Shown: positions 1 to 11,167 of the stretch, in pieces
How positions within the stretch are numbered: position 1 is the stretch's first letter
How the letters are laid out: the number at the start of each line of letters is the position of its first letter
Assembly: GCA_936440205.1 (NCBI GenBank)
Contig: OW387140.1
Span: 28,641,659 to 28,705,658, forward strand
From: Lepidonotus clava
Lineage: Eukaryota > Annelida > Polychaeta > Phyllodocida > Polynoidae
Direction: 5' to 3'
DNA length: 64,000 bases
The notes under the pieces: generated by a model
Seen by the model: the letters and a program-made list of their open reading frames with translations, nothing else
Told to the model about the DNA's origin: nothing
Database searches by the model: none
Translations under genes and position numbers: made by a program

Positions 1-246
1 AAAAAGGTCTCTGATGTGCATGCACAAGGGTGCCGTTTACCCTTTAGAAATTTACGTGCTACCCAAAAGAAGGGGGTCCTGACCCCAACAACTTACCTCT
101 CCCCTCCCATCCTCTCCCCTCCCCAAATTATCAACCTTACTACTATGATGGTACCTTTGTCATTACTATGCCTTCTAACTTCATCACATATCCCTTCATT
201 CTTTGATTGACTAGTGGAATGATGGACGGGTCACTGTTTGTTTTAG

Positions 247-393
247 ATGAGGCACGTAGCGTGGTGGACGAGGCCAATGGTGTACAGAAGCTGCTGCAGG
301 TAATGAAGACCTACCTAGGGCGAAGTGGGGAAGGCACCAACAAACTACGGATCGTCCTCTGCGGCTTCCTCCTCAACCTCACCAACACACATG
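247..393 (+). CDS. RAP1GDS1: RAP1GDS1 exon, human residues ~122-170 (ARM C)
   Basis: The acceptor is TTTTAG at 241-246 and the donor is GTAAGTA from 394. The exon is 147 nt (49 codons), phase 1 at both ends. EARSVVDEANG aligns with GRSAVDQAGG of the human protein. This is the exon that corresponds to the 49 residues absent from the short human isoform SmgGDS-558. Confidence 0.93.
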
Positions 394-3300
394 GTAAGTA
401 ATAAGAGAAGTAAAGGGCCTGACGCCAATGTACAAGAGGAAAAAAAACAGTATAGGGTTTAAGGCCCATGCAAATCAGAGGCACACACTCGGAGCAGTAG
501 AGAATATGACACCCATGTACAATGGGAGACATATACTCCTAACTGTAAAGGGATTAACGCCCATATTGGGAAACACATACTCTGGAGTATATACTCAAGA
601 GTATTAAAGGGTCTGACACTCATATATGTAGAGACACTCACTCAAAACAGAGCAGTTAAGGGTCTGAGACTCGCATGTATACACTGGGGGACATTTTCAG
701 AACAGTAAAGGTCTGACACCCATATATAATGGGAGACACACACTCAGAACAGTAGAGGATCTGACACTCATGAACAATGGGATCATTCGTGTATGAATAT
801 GAAGAGAGACACACACTCAGAGCAGTTAATGCATGACACACTCATGGACAATGGGAGACACACACTCAGAGCAGTTAATGCATGACACACTCATGGACAA
901 TGGGAGACACACACTCAGAGCAGTTAATGTATGACACACTCATTGACAATGGGAGACACACACTCAGAGCAGTTAATGTATGACACACTCATGGACAATG
1001 GGAGACACACACTAAGAGCAGAAAAGGTTCTAGGTCTGCACCGCTTGCCAATTTAGGTCAGTAATCTGCGGAACAAAGCATCTACAGTCCCGCAAGATTA
1101 CGAGAACAAAGAACGCAATTTCAGCTCTTGGACAGTCAGTTAATGATTCAGATGAATTAGTACTCACAAATCATAGCAAAATCTTGACCAAAACATGACT
1201 AGAACTAGCATGATCATGAAACTGGAAGTCTACTTACATAGTGGGAGTTATTATAATAACAGGACAAAAATCTAAATCGGTAGTCTATTTGACGAGTCAC
1301 ATGATTTTAAACATAGCCAATGGTCCGAGTCCCATATCTTAGTGAAGCTACAATATTTTTGTGCATATTGCAAATCTATATCAAAAACAGATTCTCTTCT
1401 CAACCAGATAATGAAAAGGTGCCTGACATGAAGACAATTTTTACCAAAGAAAAAAATTACTATCACAGAGCCAACTATTGACCATTTTTTGGTTACAAAG
1501 AGTTATCCCGAAGATTTCGATAGGTCCTGTCTTGGTCAAACCCCAATATTATGACTGAAGCAATCAAAGTATGTAACGTTGAATTATATCGTATTGCAGT
1601 GGCGGATCTAGAGGGGGGGGGGGGGGGTTCACGCCCCCTCCCCCTTTTTTCTGGAAAATGTGCGTTTGAAAAATTAAAATCAGCCAAAATCCCATCAAGG
1701 AACAAAATTTCAGAAAGCGCGCACCCACTTTCCCTTTTCAAAACGCTAGATCCACCACTGCTTTGGCCTGCAAAACTATATATTTCTGTGACAACCAGTT
1801 GTAAGAGCTAAACCCTTTCAACCTCATCACTAACCTCCATGTAATATAATCCCTCACTGATGCCCTTCATCTCTGTTCATGCTGCCGGAAACCAGGAATG
1901 CACTTGTCCAGCTGCAATGTCCAGCGACCTTTTGGGGTTCAAAAGGTCATTCCGACTAGTCCTGACGAGTCGGACAACGTGCGCATGATCACGCTCCGAC
2001 TCAGTCTGAACCCCAATGCCAGCGAGGGTGAGTCCCCCCTCCCCCAGACCAAATGTCCTTTCCTTCACATACCTAGCATGCTTTCTGTCAAATGTTGTTT
2101 CATAAATGTAACTATTAAGTCATTTGTTTCACGTGTGAAGGGGCAAGATCATTCCTGTAATTTTTTCTCATGAAAGATTATGGTATTTTGTGTAATAATA
2201 TACATAATTACCTTCAAAAAGTTAAGAATGGAATGGTCAGGCTTAGTGAAAGTAGTTTTATCATCCTTTCACACGACTCATGTACATTTGTAGATTCACA
2301 CTGAAAATGCTTATTGAAGACGTAGAACCACCTTTTTCACTTTTTCATTTTCCCTGAATCAGTATCAGTAGAGGATGTGTGTGTATATAAGGGATTTCCT
2401 CGTCAAACCCCGTAAAAAGAAAGTTTAAGCAGCCGTTCTGCTTTATGTGTTGTCAGATATGTGTGTTCCCAATTAAGACAGGGCCCTTTATTCTCCTCAT
2501 TTTGATGCTGGAGAGTTATAATTATATCAGTTGGCATCCTATATAATTCTCATAGTATTAATATAACTGGCCTTCTTGCCCTCAGTTAATGCAGGTTTCT
2601 ACTCACGGGAGGTTGATGTACATTGTATAAGGACAAGTGTACCTGGTGCACCCATTCTTTTGTAGATTAAGCCACATTCATGCAGAATAGGATTGAATTA
2701 TGATATTTTCTCAACAAATATTAATTTTCATTCTATTAAGTATCTGTATTGTTTGTGTATAATAAGAACATCATTTACTCGTGTTGCTCATTGCTCTGCT
2801 GTTATGATTGTTATCTTACTTTACTTCGCCCGATCTACTTTTATTTAATTTTGACCATTTGTTTTATGGATTTACAAGATACCATTTAAACGAGAGTTAT
2901 GGTTTTACCCAAACATTTTGTTCCCATGGTTGTTTTCGTGTTAATGTGACTTCTCCTGATTATCTTTTGGCCTGACTCTTGAATTTCCCACATCTTTTTT
3001 ATATGCGGTTTCAGTGTCGTTCTTGTAGTGCTGAAAGGCTTGTTTATGAGCTGTTTCAAGTGTACATCATACTAAATACCGGAAAAATCAGCTAAACCGT
3101 TAAAATATTTCTCACAAGATCGTAAAAAAAACTATGATTTGCTAATTATGCCCCTCGATCAGTAACAAGTGGATGAGCCACAATACTTTCTTAATACTAC
3201 CTTGATAAATCATAAGCGCTTGTATAACCTAACTTTGCCAGAATATGATTATGATATAAACATAGTTTCCTATGTGATGGAAGGAAAGCCCTAAGCATTA

Positions 3301-6300
3301 AAACAGTACTAACGAAACTATTTCTTTTGCATATAGGAGCTTGGACACAAGCCCAATGTGTTCATTAGGAAATCACCCAGTGTCTTGTGTAAGTTAAACA
3401 GCGTTAAGAAATAGCAAGCATTTTTGTACTTAATAAATCCGAACTTAAGTAGATTTTTATCTTTATGTTTCCAGAGAGTGTTCAAGAAAAAGCAATTGCA
3501 CATGGAGCGTTGGAGCTGTTAGAGGAGTACCTTAGGGCACACGGCAGTGACACGGGCACGGCCCAGATGGCGCTTCTCACCATCGGTTCACTCACCGACT
3601 CAGGTACGTTTTACATGACCTTTTACAACCATTTGTTTGTCGAGGCACAAAATGACTTTGTAAGGATCTACGTTCAATGCAAAGCTACCTAACTAAGCAA
3701 ACGTCAATTTGGTTTGTATGTGTGTTGCAGAGGCGAATCATGATCATTTCAGCGAGTGTAATGTGACCTTGATTATTTTCTGTGGTCTAATTGTGTGTGT
3801 ATCTCTCTAAGAGGCCAGTGGTGACCACCTCAGTCAGTGTGAGGTGGCTGTGATAATTTCCCGTAAACTCTCAAAGTGTGTGTATCTCCCTTTTAGAGGC
3901 CGGTTGTGACCACCTCAGTGAGTGTGAGGTGGCCGTGATAATTTCCTGTAGACTTTAAATGTGTTTATCTCTCTTTTAGAGGCCGGTTGTGACCACCTCA
4001 GTGAGTGTGAGGTGGCCGTGATAATTTCCTGTAGACTTTAAATGTGTTTATCTCTCTTTTAGAGGCCAGTCGTGACCACCTCAGTGAGTGTGAGGTGGCT
4101 GTGATAATTTCCCGTAGACTTTAAATGTGTTTATCTCTCTTTTAGAGGCCAGTCATGACCACCTCAGTGAGTATGAGGTGGCTATGATACTTTCCCGTAA
4201 ACTGATTGTTTGTGTATCTCTCTTTCAGAGGCCGGTCGTGACCACCTCAGTGAGTGTGAGGTGGCTGTGACAGTAGGTAACCTACTGGCAACTGACATTT
4301 CCCGTGACCTGCAGGACACCATCATAGACCTACTTGGTAACCTTGCTGAGAGTGGTGAGTATTCTCAATTCTTCATATCTAACTGTACTAATTTGTTTGC
4401 ATCTCCACCTTATCCTTAAAAAGGTTATCGATGCCATCAACGAACGTTTACTATTTTATCAGGATATTCTAGAGTTTGTCCCCGTTTTTTCAAACATAAT
4501 GCTAGATGCCTATATCAATAATATTGTCTCCTTAATATGTATGGATGTCTCATTCTAACCTCTTGAAAATCATAAATGTAACATGAAAAAGTTAATACAA
4601 TTTCCTCACTACAAATAAAATTGATATTCAGGAATGATTGAGTTGGTATCCTGAAATTGGTGTCTTGAAAAGTGATAAGAAAATGTCTACAATATTTCTT
4701 TCTTTTCCTAATCAAACAGATGAAGTCAAAGTGCAGTTGGCCAAGTCTGACGTGAAGAATCACCTCATTCGCACAGTCCATTCATGTGAAGGTGCAACAG
4801 ACGAAGAGTCAACGGCACTGGAGAGACTCACCTCAGACCTGATAGTCCTTCTACTCACCGGCGGTAAGTTGTGTTTACTCACCCCATAGAGCTCATCCTC
4901 TTCAGGAGTAATCTCATAGTGTTCGTAATCACCAGGGATTTCATATCTTAACAATAATTAGAGTGATTTTGCTAGTTGAATAGAGAGGCCCTGTTATAAA
5001 CTCCCATGTATTCAATTCTGTTTTGCAAAACTTTGAGGCATGTGAAGTACATTTTCCTGAAGCATCAGATCATTAATATACGTGGGTAACTCATGAAACA
5101 CGACCTCAATATGCTCGATATCATCTCCCCTTATCTAGATGACAGCATGGACATCCTGTATGATAATGGAGAAGGGGTCATCTTCAAAGAGGCGCTGGCC
5201 TGGCTGAGTGCCCCATCAGAGCAGCTTCAGATGTGTGGGGCCCTGGCCGTCGGGAACTTCGCCCGTAATGGTGAGTGATGTTAATTAGATAAGAATCATG
5301 TGGTTTAATCAATCATATTTACCAAGCAAAATTTGTAAAGAATATTTGGTGTGGTGAACGTATTGCTGATACGTTTTTGCAGACCCAGATGATAATATGG
5401 TGTAACAGTATACAGAGTATTTCGAGGACATTTTATCCTGTGCACGTAAAAATAGGCAATTGAATTTAATTTCAATGAATAAGCCCTAGGCCAGATAAAT
5501 CAATGATAAAATGTGAAAATTACAATTCATTAATTAGATGGAGGTGGTTCTGTCTTTCACCATGTCACTCTTTTCATCTTATATTAGCAGGTATTCTCAA
5601 AATAACTGTAAAGATGGCATCGAATTCGATGGTCCTCAAAAATTCATTCTTTTCATTTCTATTTTGGTTCCCAGACGAGCGGTGCGTGTTCCTGGTTAAG
5701 AGTGGCATCACGGAGAAGCTGATTGCCCTGTTAAGTCGGGGTCCGATGGACGTCCACCCCACCCTACAGCACGCCGTCTTCTCCGCCCTGAGGAACCTCG
5801 CCATACCGGGTAAGGGGAAAAAAGCAACAACCACCGCTGTCAGAGAAAACACAAGGAATTTGGAAATTTACTACAAACACAGAGAAAACCTAGTGAACTT
5901 TTCCCCTAATTCAGGATTTCCTGATTGTTTGGACTATAGTGAATTTCAGGGTGCCCACGCAAGTCTCAAAAGTCTTAAAAAGGTCTTAAATTGATTTCCT
6001 CAAATTTAAGGCCTTAAAAAGGTCTTAAATTTCATGTTTTTCTAGGAGGAGGTCTTAAAAAGGTCTTAAATTTGATCTGATTTGAAAATGAAATCAAATG
6101 ACGGGTTCAGTAATATGCTGCTCTTTTGCTGAGCGTTCATATATCAAACCTCATGTGAAGATATTTTTCTTAACATGTGGCAAATAGGTCTTAAATTTGT
6201 CAAATTTGGGTCTTAAAAAGGTCTTTAAAAGGTCTTAAATAGATTTTTGAAAAAGCGTCGGCACCCTGAATTTAGATTTTTTTCATATTACTTTTTTTTT

Positions 6301-9300
6301 TTCGTAAATTCACTTTGGGACAGGGAAAACAGAGCTTCGATCACGCTCACTGCCGATGGCGAAAGCAAAACGAATCAGGCGAATATCAGGTCCCCACTGC
6401 ATTGGGAGAACAAGAGAAACAGGAAAAATGCCACACAAAATTCTTTGTCAAGGAAAACGGAGGGAATTTAGAAATTTGACCAAAATCACAGGGAATTATG
6501 TTTGCCCAATTTTTATATTTTCTTATTGTTAAGTTCCTTGCCAATAATTTTACAAGTTTCACCATCATATTACCCTGCAGGTATATATATGCAATTCTGT
6601 ATATATTTAGATATCTTCTCATGTAATATCTATGGATTCCGTATCTCCATTTTCTAGAATGGTATTCCAATTTCCTGTTTACGTACTATATTATCTATTA
6701 TACCCACACATGCTATGTTCTAATGGGATTGAAATGTATATTATGGTTAACACTGGACCCCAACGAAAACTGACATACAGCCAAATCGTGTATGTCCACG
6801 ATAAATGAAATGTTTTTTTTAAAAGCAAAAGATTTAGGAGATTTTCAAGAAAAAAATGTTTTTCACACAAACTTCACACATCTTTAGTGACATTTTGGAA
6901 CTTGAACGCTTTGAGATCAGAACAAATCATCGAAACCATGAGAGGGAAAATTAAACGTGGGAGAAGGTAAACACAAGGAATTTGATCATGAAATGTTCGT
7001 TGAGACCCTGGAATTTGTTTTAGAATAAATTCGCCAAAATTGGATGTTTTGGCAAATAGTTCTGGCAAAAATGTCCTTCACAAAATCCAGGTGAAATGAA
7101 TAATGTGTTATCTGATTTGAAAAAAGCTGGTTCATGAAAATGGCATTTGGCTATCCCAAATCGTAATGAATGCGCCATATAGCCGACTTTAAACTAGGAC
7201 TAAGCGCGAATCCAGCAGAGGGACTTTAAAAGTAGAATTTAAACGATTAACATTAGAGATTATCATAGATTACATCAAAATGTTGGGTGTCAGTCTGATG
7301 GTCTGACTAAGACAGATCACATTAGTTTTATTAGTCTGTAGGGTATTGACCAATAGAAAATGACAAATTTCCATGTCTTATTCCCCGTTTTATTCTACTG
7401 AAGCTGTGGGAGATTTCTATGTTAAAATGGATTTCCTTGTTTGCAGCTGAGAACAAGGCCAAGATGTTGGAGTGTGGCCTGATCAGCATGGCGCTCCGCT
7501 ATAAGGACACGGACACGACAACAGTGCTCTTCAAACTGCTCGGACTTCTCCGTATGGTCGTCGACAAACAGGGTGAGTCGGCCAGTAAGAGGGGTATAAA
7601 TAAACTCCCATTAATTTAATTCAGTCTTACCGGTAAAATCAGATAACGTTTAACAAATACGTAAAGTTAAAAGTTTTCTCCCAATTAGGGTTACCCCTGT
7701 ACTCTTACATATGATAACCCTACAGACGAACCCTGGGGGACAAACCAGGACTCCTCTTCACAACCGCAAAGTAGTTACACAAAATAAAGTTTCTAGCGCC
7801 TGCTACTTTGTATGCTGATAGTAGTAAATTTTGTGGTTTTGGATAAGCTACCTCTATGGTTTCAGTTGATACATAGTAGTTGGGGTATAAACGTACACAT
7901 AGACATCTACTTGACGCTTCGCTTTATATCACTGTGATCTACTCCCACTTCGTAGTAGTACATGTGTTCTTATGCTGTGTGTTTCCAGAAGCGGCGGCCA
8001 CCCAGCTAGGGACCAACGAGGACTTCATGAAGCGACTGATGGAGTGGTGTCAGGTGGACGACCACGCCGGGGTCAAAGGTCAGTTCAGCAACCAAATTAT
8101 TAACATATTATAATAAAAAATACATTATACTCAAAGTACACATCTTGACTCCAGCAGCAATTCCCTTAATTAAACATATGTAACAAATTTAATGTTTGAC
8201 AAGTTATCCGCAAATCCCAGATTTTGGTATAAGAATACATAATCAAGAAAAAAGTAATGAAGTGAAAGAAGGAGCAACAACTGATTTATGGAGAACTACC
8301 ATTGGCTGTATATGTTTTCATGTATTTTGATCCTAACTCCAAGTATTCTAATGGTCAATGTGTTTTTCGCCATTTCACCAAGTAGAACCGCGATGTGCTT
8401 CCTTCCAGACACCTGAAGTTTTCTTTTGATTCCCACTTTCCTATAACTTTGTGTACCGCTTTTACAACATAAACTTAAACATTATTTCGATAGAAAATTA
8501 ACATATCTTACCCACCTTGCCCTGACAGGAGAGGCTAACCGGCTGTCGGCGTGGCTGGTGAAGAACTCTCAGAAGGCGGCGGTGATGCGGCAGGTGGTGA
8601 GTTGTGGGGGAGTCCCCTTCCTCATCAACATGGCCAACGCCGAGCACGCTGTCATGCAGAACGAAGCCCTCGTCGCCCTCACCCTCATCGCCAGCTCCAT
8701 CATCGGTAGGTTGTTGCAGGAAATCTTTACGTTATTTTGTATTGTTCAATGATAGGTTTTAGTAATTGTAAACTGACCAAACTCAATTTTTAATCAACTT
8801 TTTTTTTTTCTTTTTTTTTTCTATTTCCTCAAAAACTTTCAAGCAAGCTTGATCTTCCAAGTAGATTGATTTTAAATCTTAATTCAGGACATAACACATC
8901 GTTTTATAATAAATGAATTAATAATACACTCACATATTCATGTTCCTAGTTCAGGACAGTAGGCCTACACATATGACTGATAAGAGTCAATATTTTACAC
9001 GATTAATTTCCAACATAGACAGACCTCTCAGATGAACAGTAAAATGAAGATTATGAAAATTAAACGTATGTTGTGTTGAATTACCCTAATATCATAGTTT
9101 TCTCTCCTGATTTTTTTTATCAGATAAACCACTTACCACAAAGATGATTGCGCCATAGTTTGAACTAGTTATCTTTGGGCTTTCATGATACATCGTGGGG
9201 AAATGTGTTTGGTATATTCTGGATTCAATACCTACATAAATCTTAGACATGGGAGTGTCACCCTGAAACATGTCAGTAACCCAACCAACAAAATTTGAAT

Positions 9301-11117
9301 AAATCAACACCAATGTCTAGCAGCCTATCGATGAGTTCGTTATATATTATAAATCTGTATAAAACTTGTAATCCTTCTTTTCCCAACAGATGAGGCCACC
9401 GAAACTTTTGTATCAGCTGAATTGGTACCCATGATTAAGGTGATCCTGACAGACGAAGACTCCCTTCCCGAGATCATCAGCAATGTGTTCACACTCATCA
9501 AGGGGCTCACCCCCTCAGGTAAGGATCAGTGTCAATGTGTTTGTTCTCACCCCATTAGGTAAGGAATGGTGTCTATATATTCACCCTCATCAAGGGGCTC
9601 ACCCCCTTAGGTAAGGACCAGTGTCAATGTATTCACCCTCATCAAGGGGCCCACCCCCTCAGGTAAAGACCAGTGTCTATGTATCAGGCATCATACCGTT
9701 CCTTTATTTTAAAGAAATTTCCTTTAATTTCCTTTATTTTTGTGAAAATAGGCAAAATTCCTTTATTTTCCTTTATTTTCGTGAAAAATTCCTTTAAATT
9801 CCTTTTTTTTTTCTAGAGTAAGAAAATATCACATTATCTCATAAAATACATAGAATTCTATATTATTAGCGATAAAATTGCAAAATTTTCTAGCAGTTGA
9901 TCGATCCAGGTCGACGTGTCAATCGGCATGAGTCGGCACATTGATCAACGTGGGTCAGCACAGTGCTGCACAGAAAAAATCAACAGGAAGGCAGTCCTGT
10001 TACAATATAATTTGCCTTATTTCATGTTTAAACTCTCTAAATGTTCTCTAAATATTCCTTTAAAATTCCTTTATTTTTCCTAGAAATCCCTGCAAATTCC
10101 TTTAAATTCCTTTTTTTTTTTACCAATAAAACTTCCTTTAAATTCCTTTATTTTTTTGGGAGGGCAGTATGATGCCTGATGTATTCACCCTCATCAAGGG
10201 CCCACCCCCTCAGGAAAGGACCAGTGTCAATGTATTCACCCTCATCAAGGGGCTCACCCCCTCAGGTAAGGACCAGTGTCAGTGTATTCACTCTCATCAA
10301 GGGCCCACCCCCTCAGGAAAGGACCAGTGTCAATGTGTTCACCCTCATCAAGGGGCTCACCCCCTCAGGTAAGGACCAGTGTCAATGTGTTCACCCTCGT
10401 CAAGGGGCTCACCCCCTCAGGTAAGGACCAGTGTCAATGTGTTCACGCTCGTCAAGGGGCTCACCCCCTCAGGTAAGGACCAGTGTCAATGTGTTTACGC
10501 TCGTCAAGGGGCTCACCCCCTCAGGTAAGGACCAGTGTCAATGTGTTCATGCTCATCAAGGGCTGACCCCCTCAGGTAAGGACCAGTGTCAATGTGTTCA
10601 CGCTCATCAAGGGCTCACCCCCTCAGGTAAGGACCAGTGTCAATGTGTTCACGCTCATCAAGGGCTCACCCCCTTGGGTAAGGAGAAATGTAAATGTATT
10701 CACATTCATCAAGGGGCTCACCCCCTCAGGTAAGGATTGGTGTCAAGGACTGGAATCATCTCTAAAGTCTAATCTCTCTAATACAAGGCACCCAGTCTTA
10801 GAACTGAATTCACATATAAATTTTCACATATAAATAAACATGGACCTAGTGATCCAGTGTCGGTCAAATGTATGACAAGTAAGACATTCAGTATTCTAAA
10901 TATGTTTTCATACTAATTCAATTGTTAGGTACGTCACATGCAACGATGTACAGATATTTTGTCTGAAACATTCCCATGATTATATTTTCCAGAAAAGCTC
11001 ATGGATCTTCTTAAAATAGCTGAAATCCCGGACATTTTGAAGAAACTTTCTAAACACGAAGAAAAGATGGTCCAAGAAGGGGCCAAGGGCCTCGCCGCCA
11101 TCTTTGACCGAGGATGA
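247..11117 (+). CDS. RAP1GDS1: Rap1 GTPase-GDP dissociation stimulator 1 (SmgGDS), 3' eleven exons
   Basis: This is an armadillo-repeat chaperone and exchange factor for small GTPases with a C-terminal polybasic region (Rap1, RhoA, Rac), acting in the cytosol and nucleus. Coding exons are 247-393, 3475-3603, 4229-4354, 4720-4863, 5139-5270, 5675-5809, 7447-7572, 7989-8078, 8529-8705, 9390-9518 and 10993-11117. They give 486 residues before the stop, equal to human residues about 122-607. Strong matches to the recalled human protein are FARN, LRNLAIP, NKAKML, KLLGxLRM, EWCxxxDHAGV, GExNRL and MQNEALVAL. All boundaries are GT-AG and every intron is phase 1, so the joined frame stays open to TGA at 11115. 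The first ~121 residues lie upstream of the window. No frame damage is visible. The family call is very secure; symmetric exons and border-derived arrays are treated as findings. Confidence 0.96.
410..1025. repeat. 49-bp minisatellite, degenerate at its 5' side
   Basis: From about 840 to 1015 a 49-bp unit repeats almost exactly; its core reads GGGAGACACACACTCAGAGC followed by AGTTAATGCATGACACACTC. Between 410 and 840 older, diverged copies occur (variants of GGGAGACAcACaCTCagAaCAG with GTCTGACACCCAT). The array lies wholly inside the intron after the 147-nt exon. Confidence 0.85.
1597..1760. mobile_element. Short inverted-repeat element (MITE-like), CAGTGGCGGATC termini
   Basis: The ends are CAGTGGCGGATCTAG and CTAGATCCACCACTG, which pair as 15-bp terminal inverted repeats with one mismatch. 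The 164-bp interior has a long G run and no credible coding region. No clear target duplication is visible. The termini look like those of hAT-type non-autonomous elements common in animal genomes; the family assignment is from general resemblance. Confidence 0.75.
1890..2030. other. GC-richer island of unknown nature in intron
   Basis: This stretch is more GC-rich than its surroundings and open on both strands. A donor-like GGTGAGT follows at about 2026. It is not a RAP1GDS1 exon, because the flanking exons already join in frame. It may be a fragment of an unrecognised repeat. Confidence 0.35.
3475..3603 (+). CDS. RAP1GDS1: RAP1GDS1 exon, human residues ~171-214
   Basis: It follows TTTCCAG, and its donor is GTACGT at 3604. 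The 129 nt encode SVQEKAIAHGALELLEEYL and onward, matching the human SLQAQLINMGVIPTLVKLL repeat. The G closing the previous exon completes a Glu codon, which shows that no further exon lies between 394 and 3474. Confidence 0.93.
3727..4228 (+). repeat. 83-bp tandem array copying a 3' splice site and exon start
   Basis: Copies of a pyrimidine-rich tract plus AG plus the first ~42 nt of the exon at 4229 start at about 3729 (diverged), 3812, 3897, 3980, 4063 and 4146. Spacing is 83-85 bp and leads straight into the true exon. Most copies keep CTCTCTTTTAG followed by AGGCCGGTTGTGACCACCTC or a close variant. The later part of each unit differs from the exon and meets a stop codon. Confidence 0.9.
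4229..4354 (+). CDS. RAP1GDS1: RAP1GDS1 exon, human residues ~214-255
   Basis: The acceptor is TCTTTCAG at 4221-4228 and the donor GTGAGT at 4355; 126 nt. LLGNLAES aligns with the human VLAPLAEN. It is the last and only complete member of an 83-bp series of copied acceptor borders lying directly upstream. Confidence 0.92.
4720..4863 (+). CDS. RAP1GDS1: RAP1GDS1 exon, human residues ~256-303
   Basis: The exon is 144 nt, from AAACAG to GTAAGT. DEVKVQLAKSDVKNHL followed by LTSDLIVLLLTG matches DAIKLQLVEAGLVECL and TGSDLMVLLLLG in human SmgGDS. Confidence 0.94.
5139..5270 (+). CDS. RAP1GDS1: RAP1GDS1 exon, human residues ~304-347
   Basis: The exon is 132 nt, from ATCTAG to GTGAGT. QLQMCGALAVGNFARN matches the human QLQLAGALAIANFARN, one of the best conserved blocks of the protein. 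Confidence 0.95.
5675..5809 (+). CDS. RAP1GDS1: RAP1GDS1 exon, human residues ~348-392
   Basis: The exon is 135 nt, from TTCCCAG to GTAAGG. It ends in LQHAVFSALRNLAIP, nearly identical to VQHAALSALRNLAIP of the human protein. Confidence 0.95.
5947..6268. mobile_element. hAT-like MITE with CAGGGTGCC termini
   Basis: The 322-bp element begins CAGGGTGCCCACGC and ends GCGTCGGCACCCTG, a 14-bp inverted repeat with one mismatch. Its interior repeats AAAAAGGTCTTAAATTT many times. The flanks share AATTT, a possible 5-bp target duplication. It sits in the intron between the exons ending at 5809 and starting at 7447. A relative lies at 47922-48235. Confidence 0.85.
7447..7572 (+). CDS. RAP1GDS1: RAP1GDS1 exon, human residues ~393-434
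   Basis: The exon is 126 nt, from TTTGCAG to GTGAGT. NKAKMLECGL and FKLLGLLRMVVD match NKAKMLSAGV and FKLLGTLRMLID. Confidence 0.95.
7989..8078 (+). CDS. RAP1GDS1: RAP1GDS1 exon, human residues ~435-464
   Basis: This is the shortest exon at 90 nt, from TTTCCAG to GTCAGT. EWCQVDDHAGV matches EWCEAKDHAGV. Confidence 0.94.
8529..8705 (+). CDS. RAP1GDS1: RAP1GDS1 exon, human residues ~465-523
   Basis: This is the longest exon at 177 nt, from CTGACAG to GTAGGT. GEANRLSAWLVKNS and MQNEALVALTLIAS match GESNRLLSALIRHS and MQNEALVALALIAA. It is the most GC-rich exon of the gene. Confidence 0.95.
9390..9518 (+). CDS. RAP1GDS1: RAP1GDS1 exon, human residues ~524-566
   Basis: The exon is 129 nt, from CCCAACAG to GTAAGG. 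ESxxLV and ADExSxPEI patterns of the human repeat are retained as SAELVPM and TDEDSLPEI. Its last ~36 nt seed the 52-bp array in the following intron; this first copy is the true exon end because it continues upstream into a complete repeat. Confidence 0.92.
9491..10735 (+). repeat. 52-bp tandem array copying an exon end and 5' splice site
   Basis: About 15 units lie here, each carrying the last ~36 nt of the exon ending at 9518 (codons for NVFTLIKGLTPS), then GTAAGGACCAGTGTC from the intron start. The first unit is the real exon border. Most copies keep an intact GTAAGG donor; at least two read GGAAAGG instead. The array is interrupted by a separate element at 9685-10178. Confidence 0.92.
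9685..10178. mobile_element. hAT-like non-autonomous element with 6-bp target duplication
   Basis: The ends are CAGGCATCATACCG and CAGTATGATGCCTG, which pair over at least 12 bp. ATGTAT flanks both sides (9679-9684 and 10179-10184). The 494-bp interior is rich in TTCCTTTAAATTCC repeats and shows no coding region. It landed inside the 52-bp border array, so it is younger than that array. Confidence 0.88.
10993..11117 (+). CDS. RAP1GDS1: RAP1GDS1 terminal coding exon
   Basis: It follows ATTTTCCAG. The codons read EKLMDLLKIAEIPDILKKL and end in FDRG before TGA at 11115-11117. The pattern parallels the human C-terminus, where an aliphatic repeat ends in KLRSHENKSVAQQA. Confidence 0.93.
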
Positions 11118-11134
11118 TAAGGTTCTGATTAGAA

Positions 11135-11140
11135 AATAAA
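11135..11140 (+). terminator. Candidate polyadenylation signal of RAP1GDS1
   Basis: AATAAA lies 18 nt after the stop codon at 11115-11117. It may be a proximal signal; a longer 3' UTR is possible, since other AATAAA motifs occur downstream (for example near 13325). Confidence 0.4.
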
Positions 11141-11167
11141 ACCCAAACGCCGAGTAGCCCTGACAAG

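Larger units (their letters stand above)
394..3474 (+). other. First RAP1GDS1 intron in the window
   Basis: A 3.1-kb intron. It holds the 49-bp minisatellite (410-1025), a 164-bp inverted-repeat element (1597-1760) and a short GC-richer island near 1890-2030. I see nothing recognisable from about 2,050 to 3,474, which is AT-rich unique-looking sequence. Confidence 0.8.

Noticed and set aside
1955-1985. Hammerhead-ribozyme-like CTGACGAGTC
   Set aside because: The conserved GAAA and a pairing third stem are missing, so only part of the core is present by chance.
1892-2026. Candidate extra RAP1GDS1 exon between 393 and 3475
   Set aside because: The exons at 247-393 and 3475-3603 join in frame and align without a gap to the human protein, and the segment's translation does not match an ARM repeat.
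3727-4228. CRISPR-like or coding repeat array
   Set aside because: Units are contiguous copies of a splice border without spacers, in a eukaryotic intron.
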